Origin: Nostoc sp. C052 | GTDB taxonomy: Bacteria > Cyanobacteriota > Cyanobacteriia > Cyanobacteriales > Nostocaceae | DNA length: 64,000 nucleotides | Direction: 5' to 3' | Assembly (NCBI RefSeq): GCF_013393905.1 | Contig: NZ_CP040272.1 | Span: 7,201,501-7,265,500, forward strand | In this document: one piece after another, positions 18,186 through 27,013 of the stretch | Layout of the letters: each line of letters begins with the position of its first letter | Numbering within the stretch: the first letter of the stretch is position 1 | The notes under the pieces: model-generated | Database searches by the model: none | What the model was told of the DNA's origin: nothing | What the model saw: only the letters and a program-made list of their open reading frames with translations | Program-made: the position numbers and the translations under genes

Positions 18186-19376
18186 ATGGAATCCCTAACC
18201 TCTCGTATGCAAGCGGTACAGTCACCGATTATTCCTGTGGTTGGGGAACTGATTAAAAATTCTCCGGGAACAATCTCTCTAGGACAAGGTGTCGTTTCTT
18301 ACAACCCACCACCGGAAGCCATAGAATTTTTAGCCAAATTCTTAGCCGAACCAACCAATAATTTATACAAATCAGTTGAGGGAATTCCCCCATTGCTAAC
18401 AGCGCTTGCAGAAAAATTGCAAGACTTCAACGGCATTGAAATCAACGATGAAAACTGCATCGTTGTGACAGCAGGGAGCAATATGGGATTTATGAATGCC
18501 ATTCTTGCTATTACTAGCCCAGGCGATGAAATTATTTTGAATACACCCTACTATTTCAACCATGAAATGGCGATCGCAATGGCTGGTTGTCATCCGGTGT
18601 TAGTGGCGACGGATGAAAATTACCAATTGCGCCCAGATGCGATCGCTCAAGCAATTACTCCCAAAACACGGGCTGTGGTGACGATTTCACCAAATAACCC
18701 GACTGGAGTTGTCTATTCAGAAGCAGCATTACGCCAAGTAAATCAAATTTGTGGCGATCATAATATTTACCACATCAGCGATGAAGCTTATGAATACTTT
18801 ACCTATAACGGAATAAAACACATTTCACCTGGCTCATTTGGTAATAATAGCGAGTACACCATTTCTCTCTATAGCCTTTCCAAAGCATACGGTTTTGCTA
18901 GTTGGCGCATTGGGTATATGGTGATTCCCAAACACTTGCTTGTCGCTGTTAAAAAAGTCCAGGATACAATTTTGATTTGTCCGCCAGTCATTTCTCAATA
19001 TGCAGCTTTAGGAGCATTGCAGGCAAAAGAGGAGTATTTGCAGAGTCATATAGGAGCGTTGGCGCAGCCCGCCGTAGGCATCGCTCAAGTACGCCAACTA
19101 GTATTAGACTCCCTTAATCGCCTACAAGGCTTGTGTAGCATTATCCCCGCCGATGGCGCTTTCTATTTTTTCCTCAAAGTTCATACCCAAATGGATGCTT
19201 TTGAGTTAGTTAAAAGACTAATCCAGGAACATAAAGTAGCAGTTATTCCAGGTACAACCTTTGGCATAGATGACGGATGCTACCTACGCGTTGCTTATGG
19301 GGCGCTGCAAAAAGAGACGGCAAAAGCAGGTATAGAAAGATTAGTGCAAGGTTTGGAAACTATAGTTAGGAGTTAG
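18186..19376 (+). CDS. PLP-dependent class I/II aminotransferase
   Basis: 396 residues, fold-type I transaminase distinct from the gene at 7112. Motifs: ISLGQGVVSYNPPPE, TAGSNMGFMNAILAI, ISPNNPTGVVYS, HISDEAYEYFTY, and the PLP lysine in SLSKAYGFASWRIGYM. It is close to the kynurenine/arogenate-type or general aspartate aminotransferase subfamily; substrate not determinable. Odd: a dispersed palindrome (19054-19087, GAGCG...CGCTC ends) is translated as GALAQPAVGIA between two conserved helices, an apparently tolerated in-frame insertion. Start supported by AAGGAAAT. Confidence 0.88.
   Translation: MESLTSRMQAVQSPIIPVVGELIKNSPGTISLGQGVVSYNPPPEAIEFLAKFLAEPTNNLYKSVEGIPPLLTALAEKLQDFNGIEINDENCIVVTAGSNMGFMNAILAITSPGDEIILNTPYYFNHEMAIAMAGCHPVLVATDENYQLRPDAIAQAITPKTRAVVTISPNNPTGVVYSEAALRQVNQICGDHNIYHISDEAYEYFTYNGIKHISPGSFGNNSEYTISLYSLSKAYGFASWRIGYMVIPKHLLVAVKKVQDTILICPPVISQYAALGALQAKEEYLQSHIGALAQPAVGIAQVRQLVLDSLNRLQGLCSIIPADGAFYFFLKVHTQMDAFELVKRLIQEHKVAVIPGTTFGIDDGCYLRVAYGALQKETAKAGIERLVQGLETIVRS
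19054..19087. repeat. Palindromic repeat inside the aminotransferase gene
   Basis: Sequence with nested arms GAGCG / CGCTC outside and GGCGCAGCC inside, of the GTTGGCGCAGCC / CCGTAGGC type that also occurs intergenically at 60455-60490 and 63084-63132. It is translated in frame as an 11-residue extra segment. Confidence 0.7.
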
Positions 19377-19453
19377 AAGTCATCCATATTTCTGCCTTCT
19401 TCAAGGCTGTGATAGCATATCTTGTCCGCAATTACAAATATAGAATTTAACAG

Positions 19454-19891
19454 ATGCCGATTATTAATAAGTTAATTGAAATTGAAACTGAGCCAAAAAT
19501 TAATATTCATAATATCACCCCACAAATTCAAGATTTTATTGCCTCAACATCAATTAAAAATGGACAAGTTTTAGTATTTTCTCAACACACAACAACAGCA
19601 TTAGCTATCAACGAAAATGAAGTCAGATTATTAGAAGATGTCAAAGTGTTCTTGCAAAAACTAGCACCTGAGTCAGACAGCTATTTGCATAATGATTTGC
19701 ATTTAAGAGATGTTCCAGAAAATGAGCCGATAAATGCTCACTCTCATTTAATGGCAATGATGCTGACCACGAGTGAGATAATTCCCATTGTGGATGGTAA
19801 ATTAGTATTAGGAACTTGGCAATCTATTTTGTTTTTTGAGTTAGACGGCCCGCGTAAAAGAGCGATATTTGTGCAAATTTCTGGCGAATAA
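19454..19891 (+). CDS. YjbQ family (UPF0047) protein
   Basis: 145 residues. It matches the compact YjbQ family, often annotated as secondary thiamine-phosphate synthase: VLVFSQHTTTALAINENE, then YLHNDLHLRDVPENEPINAHSHL with conserved histidines, and GTWQSILFFELDGPRKR at the end. Members can weakly complement thiE mutants, but the physiological role is unsettled. The start ATG at 19454 begins MPIINKLIEIETE as in the family. A single-gene unit downstream of the aminotransferase (77-bp gap). Confidence 0.87.
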   Translation: MPIINKLIEIETEPKINIHNITPQIQDFIASTSIKNGQVLVFSQHTTTALAINENEVRLLEDVKVFLQKLAPESDSYLHNDLHLRDVPENEPINAHSHLMAMMLTTSEIIPIVDGKLVLGTWQSILFFELDGPRKRAIFVQISGE

Positions 19892-20069
19892 TACAACTTC
19901 ACACCTGCAATGATTCCAGAGAAACCCAAAACTAAGAGAATCACGAACATGACCAACAAATGTATCAGTTGAATTTACTTACAGCAATTAAAAATCTGAA
20001 AGAATGTTTTCAAGCATAACCTTCCTTTCCACAAACCAGGACTTTTGTTGTGTCAAAGGTAGACGCAAT

Positions 20070-20107
20070 TATACCAATTTTGGATTTTAGATTTTGGATT
20101 TTAGATT
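20070..20107. repeat. Tandem 14-mer-like repeat
   Basis: TTGGATTTTAGA occurs twice in direct succession (within 20079-20106) upstream of the Rieske gene. The same word appears near 61632-61660 and a variant (GATTTCGGATTTCGGATT) near 53802. Short dispersed tandem repeat, no known role. Confidence 0.55.
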
Positions 20108-20175
20108 AAACGTCTTTACCTAAAGTCTGTTCCAGTAATGTCCAACATACTATCTATCTCAATTTGGTATTAGTT

Positions 20176-21225
20176 ATGAAAAATAACGATAATTTTGTAT
20201 TACGTAATACTTGGTACTACGCTTTGCCTAGCAATCAAATCAAGCCAGGTATGATGATCAGCCGCATTTTCTTGGGAGAACCAGTACTGCTAATCCGTAG
20301 TCAGGATAGCAAAGTCTCGGCGATGCGGGATATTTGCCCCCATCGTGGTGTGCCCTTGAGTTGCGGTAGATTCAATGGGCAGGAAGTGGAATGCTGTTAC
20401 CACGGTTGGCGCTTTAACGAGGGTGGACGCTGCACTACAATACCATCTCTTGTAGAAGAACAGCAGATGGATTTGAGTCGCTTCGATGTACAGTCTTATG
20501 CAGTTCGCGAAGCTCAAGGAAATATCTGGATATATATCGCCGATCCAGATAACCCTCAACCTGCTTCCGAGAAGGAAATTCCGGTGATTCCAGGGTTTGA
20601 TGAGCCGCCCCAGTTCGTAAAAGTCGTGAAATTCCCCTGTTTTGTGGATCATGCAGTGGTAGGTTTGATGGACCCAGCTCATTCACCTTATGTTCATCGC
20701 GCTTGGTGGTGGCGAAATGAGCAATTACATGAAGAAGTAAAGCAGTTTGATGCTTCACCCTATGGCTTTACGATGCGACGACACCGATTACCAGCGAATG
20801 GGGGTCGTTTATACTGGTTGATTGGCGGTGGTGTACCAGAAACGGAGATTTCTTTTCGTTTACCTGGAGTCAGAATCGAAGAAACAACAATTGCCAATCA
20901 TCGAGTCGTTAATGTAACGGCTGTTACACCGATTTCAGATACAGAAACAGAAGTAACTTTTGCTCTTTACTGGACACTCCCTTGGGTAGGATTTTTCAAG
21001 CCACTAGTACATCTGCTAGCGCGGACTTTTATCGACCAAGACCGAACAATTGTGGCAAAACAGCAGATTGGCCTCAAGTATAATCCTGTGCTGCGACTAA
21101 TTAAAGACTCAGATGTCCAGGCGCAGTGGTACTACCAATTGAAGCGGGAGTATGCTCGTTCTGTTGCTGAAGGACGAGAATTTGTGAATCCTGTTAAGGG
21201 TCAAATACTGCGCTGGCGTGCTTAA
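20176..21225 (+). CDS. Rieske [2Fe-2S] aromatic-ring/alkyl oxygenase
   Basis: Non-haem iron oxygenase alpha-subunit type, about 349 residues. Rieske cluster ligands: CPHRG (Cys-x-His) and CCYHGW (Cys-x2-His), about residues 48-75. The mononuclear iron site follows in GLMDPAHSPYVHRAWWW with the paired histidines. The C-terminal half is the catalytic helix-grip domain of vanillate-demethylase-like enzymes. The start is ATG at 20176 (MKNNDNFVLRNTWYYAL); a TTG four codons earlier is less likely. No reductase is adjacent, so electrons must come from a ferredoxin elsewhere. Substrate unknown. Converges on an SDR gene with a 1-bp gap. Confidence 0.87.
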   Translation: MKNNDNFVLRNTWYYALPSNQIKPGMMISRIFLGEPVLLIRSQDSKVSAMRDICPHRGVPLSCGRFNGQEVECCYHGWRFNEGGRCTTIPSLVEEQQMDLSRFDVQSYAVREAQGNIWIYIADPDNPQPASEKEIPVIPGFDEPPQFVKVVKFPCFVDHAVVGLMDPAHSPYVHRAWWWRNEQLHEEVKQFDASPYGFTMRRHRLPANGGRLYWLIGGGVPETEISFRLPGVRIEETTIANHRVVNVTAVTPISDTETEVTFALYWTLPWVGFFKPLVHLLARTFIDQDRTIVAKQQIGLKYNPVLRLIKDSDVQAQWYYQLKREYARSVAEGREFVNPVKGQILRWRA

Positions 21226-21226
21226 A

Positions 21227-21904
21227 TTACTCCAAGGTAAATTCTGCAAATTCTCTTGGTCCAAACAGCATATTTCGGTCTACGGCTGACAAAATTTTAT
21301 TATTGGCGCGATCGCTATTTAAAGAACGGACAACTAACTGCGCGACATCTGCACGATTAATGCTACCAATAATGTGCGGATCTTCAGTCAAAACACCATT
21401 ACCCGTTGCTGGTTCTGACTTTAGTCCACCAGGACGGATGATTGTATAGGTGAGTCCACTGGCGATTAAGTGTTGTTCTGCTTTGTCTTTCTCAACTAAA
21501 ACTTTTCCGAGTACGGCTAAAACTTGGGGTGATACAGCAACAACACTATTGCCAGCACCAATGGAAGACACAAGAATAAACTTTTGCACTCCAGCTGTAA
21601 CTGCTGCATCGATCAGATTTTTATTCCCTGGGTAATCCGGTCTTTCTATGTCTGATGGTAAACCGCCAATGGTACTAATAACGGTATGGATAGGTTCATC
21701 TGTCAGCATTGCGCGTTCTACATCCTCAACATTCAAGGCATCTCCCTGAACTACCTGAATACCGATTTTTTCTAGTTCAGCTGCAACTGCTGCTGTTCTC
21801 ACCAGTGCTTTAACCTTTAGCTGTTGCGCTCTCAGATATTGGGCAATTTCTCGACCAACACCACGACTTGCTCCAGCTAGAAAAATATAAGATTCACTTG
21901 TCAT
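21227..21904 (-). CDS. NAD(P)-binding atypical SDR (NmrA/NAD(P)H-binding type)
   Basis: 225 residues of Rossmann fold. The dinucleotide motif is FLAGASRGVGREIAQYL at about residues 8-24. GDALNVEDVERAM, HTVISTIGG and FILVSSIGAGNSV follow, typical of the SDR_a5 group, some of which are photosystem or thylakoid assembly factors. No catalytic YxxxK is obvious, so it may bind NADP(H) without turnover. The stop almost touches the convergent Rieske gene; the next gene upstream on this strand begins 12 bp away, so these two are probably co-transcribed. Confidence 0.83.
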   Translation of the reverse strand: MTSESYIFLAGASRGVGREIAQYLRAQQLKVKALVRTAAVAAELEKIGIQVVQGDALNVEDVERAMLTDEPIHTVISTIGGLPSDIERPDYPGNKNLIDAAVTAGVQKFILVSSIGAGNSVVAVSPQVLAVLGKVLVEKDKAEQHLIASGLTYTIIRPGGLKSEPATGNGVLTEDPHIIGSINRADVAQLVVRSLNSDRANNKILSAVDRNMLFGPREFAEFTLE

Positions 21905-21915
21905 AATAAATTTAA

Positions 21916-22899
21916 CTACTTACGCTCAAAGGATTTTATCAGAGGATTGGCAGCACTTAATAATTGCTCAAGCAGCTGAGATGCTTCTGATTGGTGACGA
22001 ACGTGAGTGTCAATAAATAAACTAATGATTTCACCCATCAGCAAACGGAAGGTTTCTTGAGGTTGGGTGGCGGGAAAGTCCAACAAGGTTACATCTAGAG
22101 TGGAATCTAACCGATCAACTATCGAAAAATGATTTGCTCCCTCCAAAAGTAGTAGATAGCTGTCATTGCGTCCTCCAGCAATTGCTTCTTGGAATGTACG
22201 GATGACTGAGGTGGTAGCATTTCCAGAGCTTACACCATAGCGATCGCTGTTGTTAGCAATTACTCCATCACAAGTTCCTCCCATCAGTAGAAGTGGTAGG
22301 GAGTCTGGTAAGGGTAAGGTAGTTGCTGCCTCGTACCCCAATGATAACGTTGCCATAGTGTGTAAACCATAACCAAAAGATGCTGCAACTTGAGGGAAAA
22401 AGTGGGGATCGGCATTTTCGATAGCTACTCTACCACCTGCGGAATGTCCACCTAAAATTATTCTTTGCAGATCGAGCATTCCAGCTAAAATACCCTCAGA
22501 CTGTAACTGTTCCACTTTTGCTAGCAGTGTTGGCAAAGCCGGAGCAGTGGGAAGAGTACGATAAATTGTTGGTTTCAGCTTTTCAAAATCAACCCCTGGA
22601 GTCAAACTAATTATTCCTGGTATATTTTCTGCAATCCAGTTAAAGAGAATCACCACTAGTCCACGTTCAGCAAGTTTAACCGCCAACCATTGATATTGTT
22701 GAGCATCACAGTTAAAACCGTTGAAGAAAATCACTACTGGAAAAGGTGCCTTTTCTAAATCAACTGGCATACTTGCCCTATTTCTTTCTACCTTACCCAT
22801 CGATATCTGTGCTGGATAGAAAACTTTCAGGTGAATGGTATCGTAAGGAGACTGGAAACCCCCAATTTTAGCAGCTTGGAAAAAAGCACGAACTGTCAT
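21916..22899 (-). CDS. Alpha/beta hydrolase, chlorophyllase/dienelactone-hydrolase-like
   Basis: 327-residue serine hydrolase. Oxyanion region FPVVIFFNGFNCDAQQY, nucleophile elbow GGHSAGGRVAI (Ser at about residue 170), putative acid after LLLMGGTCDGVI, and catalytic His in GANHFSIVD. The layout (no signal peptide, GHSxGG elbow) resembles chlorophyllase-like esterases. With the SDR 12 bp downstream and a Rieske oxygenase converging, the trio could serve breakdown of an ester-containing ring compound; that is inference only. Promoter lies in the gap before 23019. Confidence 0.8.
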   Translation of the reverse strand: MTVRAFFQAAKIGGFQSPYDTIHLKVFYPAQISMGKVERNRASMPVDLEKAPFPVVIFFNGFNCDAQQYQWLAVKLAERGLVVILFNWIAENIPGIISLTPGVDFEKLKPTIYRTLPTAPALPTLLAKVEQLQSEGILAGMLDLQRIILGGHSAGGRVAIENADPHFFPQVAASFGYGLHTMATLSLGYEAATTLPLPDSLPLLLMGGTCDGVIANNSDRYGVSSGNATTSVIRTFQEAIAGGRNDSYLLLLEGANHFSIVDRLDSTLDVTLLDFPATQPQETFRLLMGEIISLFIDTHVRHQSEASQLLEQLLSAANPLIKSFERK

Positions 22900-23018
22900 C
22901 TGGTTCTTCCTAATATCATTTTCCGAAAATTTTTCTATTGGCCAGGTACAACTGCTCTTAACAATTCCAATCTAGCGATCGCAAATAACTGAGTAACTAT
23001 AATTACATAAATATTAGG

Positions 23019-23501
23019 ATGGCAATTATACCTAACCCAATAGTAGGAGGTATTGTAATAGGTAATTGTGTCAATCTAGCAAATAACTTTTCAATGGATT
23101 TACTTATGGCTAAAAAATCTCAACCCAATCTAGAGCAATATCATGATGTCAGATTATCTGCTACTACCAGAATTTGGGTAATTACAGTCGCAATTCTTGG
23201 AGTTTGCGTCCCACTGTCAGCCATTACTAGAAGCGGAGCTATTCTTCCTTTAGTTGCTATTGGTGGCGCAGCTGTTGGTACGGTTGCTGTTTGGCGTTCT
23301 GATGAGCAAAAATCAAAAACTAACTATTTGCAACAGCAGCAAATAGAACTGCTAGAGGAGAGATTAGCGAATTTAGAAACAATTGTTAGCAGTGATGACT
23401 TGAACTTGCAAATGAAAATTAAACAAATCGAAGCAAGGGATACTTTTGGCAACTCCTCTGATATCAGTACTACACCCAGACAACCAAAACGTAAAAGTTA
23501 A
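23019..23501 (+). CDS. Membrane protein with C-terminal coiled coil, unknown function
   Basis: 160 residues. Two hydrophobic helices (about residues 52-70 and 74-92: IWVITVAILGVCVPL and AILPLVAIGGAAVGTVAVW) are followed by a Gln/Glu/Leu-rich coiled coil (QQQQIELLEERLANLETIV) and a polar tail. I do not recognise a family. The start may be ATG 23019 or, perhaps better, ATG 23106 (MAKKSQPNLEQYHD), which would remove an odd apolar N terminus. Confidence 0.62.
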   Translation: MAIIPNPIVGGIVIGNCVNLANNFSMDLLMAKKSQPNLEQYHDVRLSATTRIWVITVAILGVCVPLSAITRSGAILPLVAIGGAAVGTVAVWRSDEQKSKTNYLQQQQIELLEERLANLETIVSSDDLNLQMKIKQIEARDTFGNSSDISTTPRQPKRKS

Positions 23502-24068
23502 AATAATTCGCAATACTCGCCATTCGCGTAGCGTCTCGTAGAGAAGGCGAAAAGTAAGCTAAGTAATTCCTATACCGCAAGAGTTTCATTGATTGGGAAT
23601 AGGTGGTTTAAACTGTTGCGCCTACACATTGCATCACAAGCATGATTAGGCAAAACCTGTAAATCCTCTCCCTTGCACCCTGCTCCCCTGCCACCTCAAT
23701 GTGCAAACTATAATCAAAAAAGCTTACTTCCGCCGTGCTGTACTAGGTTATTTTTGTGTAGGTATTTGTTGACTTAATGTATCTGCAATCTTGGAAATCC
23801 GTCTCCAATTAAACTTTCTTTTGCAGCTAGAAGTGTTTCTAGGAAAACAGTATCTCTTTGTCCATGTCCGTTAGAATTGACTGACATCATCTAAATTCTA
23901 TACACTTCAACTGCATCAATTCATGAAACGTCTAAGTGCTGTTTATTTATCTCTTTCCCAGAAACATCTGCCAATGGCTGTGTTTTATTAGACTGCTAAA
24001 ATTACTGAATTTTTAATTAACTAAGGTTATAAACTTGAGTAATTGCATTGGTATAGCTTACCGTAGGT
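23502..24068. other. Intergenic region with palindromic repeat
   Basis: 567 bp. A hairpin of the Nostoc dispersed type lies at 23518-23550 (arms TCGCCATTC / GAAGGCGA around GCGTAGCGTCTCGTAGA). Beyond it, no gene is supported; the region before 24069 is AT-rich and should contain the promoter of the WD40 gene. Confidence 0.5.
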
Positions 24069-25859
24069 ATGCAACAGTTTGCCGCAGGAATGCAGATGGA
24101 TTGGATTAGCTTACTCAAAGCTCAACAAACAGACTTTCTTCAACGTGTGAAAAAACCTAAAACTTACGACTTATCTTTGCTAGAAAGTCAAGTTAAAGGT
24201 TGTCACACTGAAGTTATGGCCTTTTGGGGTGAGCCATTGGCTAGACTCCAAGAACTTTCTCGCCAACAAGCAGAAGTTCTCGCCAAAAATCCGCCGCCAA
24301 CGCCACCTGAATATCCTGAGCCTCCTGACTGGACGATACCTTTCCCGAAATACTTCCAACAACAAGCCCAAGATTATCTTTTACGGGAGTATATTGTTGA
24401 CCGAGTAATAACTGAACGGTTGGGAAAATTGGTAAAAAAGGTGTCACAAGATACCTTACAAAATATGATTTTAGATGATGAAGGAAATTTGTGTGGCGAA
24501 AGTAAATTTCCTTATGTACTTAAAGATCATCCTCAGCTAAGTATTCAAGTTTACGTTGCTGATGGAGAAAGTTTTAATGGTATTAAGAAAGACAAAATTA
24601 GGTGGTCGATTACTCAAGAAGATTTGGAAAATCATCAAGTATTAATTTTTCTATGTTTATTTTATCCATCTACAGGTAATTTAGGTTACGAGAGGCAAAG
24701 CATAATAACAGGCTTTTTACCGACAAATCAACTTGAATTTGCTGAACCAAAACTGTATGTAACTCCAAGTAACTTGTTGTATGCAGGGGGATTGAGTTGG
24801 TACTTAGAATCACTTACTGGCAAAAAAAATGCGTCGCCAGTAATTCATGAGAGAGCGATCGCAGATACAATACAAACTCTACCATCAGAGCATTGCCTCA
24901 AGGATATAGTTGGCGACTGGGAATGCTGGCAGACTTTGCAAGGACACACCAGAGGAATTAATTGTCTAGCTTTCAGTTCTGGATGTAACAATGGCAAAGC
25001 TTTACCCATTTTGGCAAGTGGTAGCCGTGGCGAGACAAAACTCTGGGATTTAAGCAAGGGTGAATTAATAGAGACATTATCAGAGTATCCTTGGGTACTA
25101 TCTGGGCTGGTGGATGAAGTGAATTCCCTAGCTTTTAGTTCAGATGGACAGACTTTAGTGAGTTGCGGTGCAGATTCCACAATTAAGCTTTGGCACGTAG
25201 GTGCTTTAGACTTGATAGATATTTTGCACAAACACAATGGGGTAGTGCGGTGTGCTGCCTTTACCCCCGATGGCAGAATGCTAGCGACAGGCGGAGATGA
25301 CAGAAAAATTCTATTTTGGGATTTGATGCAACGTCAGGTAGCGATCGCACTTTCTTTAGATGATACAGCTGCTCATTCCCTGGTTTTGAGTCGAGACGGG
25401 GAAACTCTGGTTACAGGTAGCTACCGCAAAATCAAAGTTTGGCGCACTTTACCCCAAACTGGGATCAAAAGTTTAAAAGATGCACAACCACTGCATACCC
25501 TCATGGGTCATGCTCATATCGTGCGTTCCTTAGCAATCAGTGCAGATGCTAAACTACTCGTGAGTGGTAGCTGGGATCAAACAATTAAAATTTGGCAATT
25601 GGAGACTGGAGAATTACTTCATACTCTTAAAGGACATAGAGATAGAGTATATGCGATCGCTTTAAGTCCCGATGGACAAATTATCGCCAGTGGTAGTGCT
25701 GATAAAACCATCAAATTGTGGCATCTCCAAACTGGAGAATTGCTGGGTACATTTACAGGTCATGGGAATATAGTCACAGCATTAGCCTTCACAGCTTCCG
25801 GTGAGATGTTAGTTAGCGGGAGTTTGGATAAGACAATTAAGATTTGGCAACGGAGTTAA
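24069..25859 (+). CDS. WD40-repeat protein with unassigned N-terminal domain
   Basis: 596 residues. The C-terminal half (about 285-596) is a WD40 beta-propeller with about seven blades, e.g. TLQGHTRGINCLAFS, HTLKGHRDRVYAIALSPDG, ASGSADKTIKLWHLQTGEL. The N-terminal 280 residues are not a WD40 or kinase domain. They begin helical, contain a proline-rich stretch (PPPTPPEYPEPPDW, about residues 76-89) and continue into a mixed region with GFLPTNQLEF and LYVTPSNLLYAGGLSWYL that I cannot assign. Likely a scaffold. The start may instead be ATG 24090 (MQMDW). Confidence 0.8.
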   Translation: MQQFAAGMQMDWISLLKAQQTDFLQRVKKPKTYDLSLLESQVKGCHTEVMAFWGEPLARLQELSRQQAEVLAKNPPPTPPEYPEPPDWTIPFPKYFQQQAQDYLLREYIVDRVITERLGKLVKKVSQDTLQNMILDDEGNLCGESKFPYVLKDHPQLSIQVYVADGESFNGIKKDKIRWSITQEDLENHQVLIFLCLFYPSTGNLGYERQSIITGFLPTNQLEFAEPKLYVTPSNLLYAGGLSWYLESLTGKKNASPVIHERAIADTIQTLPSEHCLKDIVGDWECWQTLQGHTRGINCLAFSSGCNNGKALPILASGSRGETKLWDLSKGELIETLSEYPWVLSGLVDEVNSLAFSSDGQTLVSCGADSTIKLWHVGALDLIDILHKHNGVVRCAAFTPDGRMLATGGDDRKILFWDLMQRQVAIALSLDDTAAHSLVLSRDGETLVTGSYRKIKVWRTLPQTGIKSLKDAQPLHTLMGHAHIVRSLAISADAKLLVSGSWDQTIKIWQLETGELLHTLKGHRDRVYAIALSPDGQIIASGSADKTIKLWHLQTGELLGTFTGHGNIVTALAFTASGEMLVSGSLDKTIKIWQRS

Positions 25860-26178
25860 TAGTAATTCGTGTTGAAGAGGCATGAAGCATTCCCGATGAA
25901 ACGAATTTCAAAAGCCTTGGATGAAAGAATGACTGGGGACTGGGGATTGGGGGGATGAGGGAAATAATGAGGTAATCTTTTCTCCCTCTGCTCCCTGCTC
26001 CCCTGCTTCCTCTTGCCTACTCCCCCCTGCGACAGAATTTGAGTAATTTTACATATCATGGATTGTCAACTTTTGTAGTCAAATTGACAACATATTAACA
26101 AAAAGTAGCATATACTAAGTGTTATCAGCCTCCCATAAAAAATCCGGGAGAATTTCAACGTGCAAGGAGGTAAATCCT
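25860..26178. other. Intergenic region upstream of the dioxygenase
   Basis: 319 bp. The left part holds a G-rich then C-rich low-complexity tract (about 25930-26030, GACTGGGGACTGGGG ... CTCCCTGCTCCCCTGC). The right part is AT-rich promoter-like DNA and a leader with a short hairpin. No gene is supported. Confidence 0.45.
26131..26170 (+). promoter_or_regulatory. Leader hairpin and strong ribosome-binding site
   Basis: A 5-bp stem CTCCC / GGGAG (26131-26135, 26147-26151) with an A-rich loop precedes a near-perfect Shine-Dalgarno AAGGAGG (26164-26170) 8 nt before ATG 26179. A perfect SD is uncommon in this window and fixes the start. The hairpin may modulate initiation, which is unproven. Confidence 0.6.
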
Positions 26179-26847
26179 ATGCAAGAGGTGTGGACATCAA
26201 CGGAATTAGAATATGCTTTTTTGTTTACCCTAAGAAAAGTAAATTCGATCAATCCAGAAGGTTTCAAGTCATTTTTTAGTAACATGCCTATTGACCCTTA
26301 TATCAAAGGCAATTATCGTTCTAGAAGATTATCTCGGTTCATAGTCTCTGGAAATCAGTTAATCAAATTACCTCATGGCTACCTTTATCAAAGTAAAGAA
26401 TATAATCCATTAGTAGGTGACATAAAAAGAGAGTTTGCAGAATTAGACGATGCACTCATAGAACTTGGTATTTTTAGAAATCTTGTCTTGGCATTTAGTG
26501 ATTCTTGTAAACTTCATCCAGAAGCGGAAATCGGAGTTCATCAAATTAGAACTATTTGTTCGGCAGATAATTTGGGTAATCCTGCACCTGAAGGTATCCA
26601 TCAAGATGGTACTGATTTTATTGGTATATTTTCAGTAGATAGAGATAATATTCAAGGTGGAGAAACACATCTGTATACTGCCAAAAGAGAAAAGCCTGTG
26701 TTTAGCAAAGTTCTAAATCCGGGAGAACTCTTATTAGTCAACGATCATGATTTTTTCCATTTTACTACTCCGATAAAACCACAGATTGATGCTCAAGGAA
26801 GTAGGGATGTTTTTGTACTGACTTCTCCTAGCTTACTTTCGGAATAA
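26179..26847 (+). CDS. 2OG-Fe(II) dioxygenase (PF10014, amino-acid hydroxylase-like)
   Basis: 222 residues from ATG 26179, fixed by AAGGAGG. A non-haem iron, 2-oxoglutarate-dependent dioxygenase of the BsmA / L-isoleucine-4-hydroxylase family. The HxD of the iron triad is in GIHQDGTDF, the distal His in VNDHDFFHFTTPI, and the 2OG-binding Arg in GSRDVFVLTSP. Characterised relatives hydroxylate free aliphatic amino acids; nothing in the sequence identifies this substrate. The gene is monocistronic, followed by a clear terminator and then a MITE. It could contribute hydroxy-amino acids to peptide metabolites or act in stress protection. Confidence 0.85.
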   Translation: MQEVWTSTELEYAFLFTLRKVNSINPEGFKSFFSNMPIDPYIKGNYRSRRLSRFIVSGNQLIKLPHGYLYQSKEYNPLVGDIKREFAELDDALIELGIFRNLVLAFSDSCKLHPEAEIGVHQIRTICSADNLGNPAPEGIHQDGTDFIGIFSVDRDNIQGGETHLYTAKREKPVFSKVLNPGELLLVNDHDFFHFTTPIKPQIDAQGSRDVFVLTSPSLLSE

Positions 26848-26886
26848 TTTTAGTAACCTGGAAATATTTTATAATCTACGAGATAT

Positions 26887-26926
26887 GGGGAACTGAATCT
26901 ATTAAATTCCCCTATTTTTTGTTTTT
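26887..26926 (+). terminator. Rho-independent terminator of the dioxygenase gene
   Basis: Stem GGGGAA / TTCCCC (26887-26892, 26907-26912) with additional AAT/ATT pairing inside, followed by TATTTTTTGTTTTT. Placed 40 bp after the stop codon: a textbook intrinsic terminator. Confidence 0.85.
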
Positions 26927-27013
26927 AATTGAAAATAATCATGCTCATATTTATTTATCTAAATTATGGCTAAATTTGCCATATTAAGTAATTTTTTATC
27001 GTTAAATCTCATC

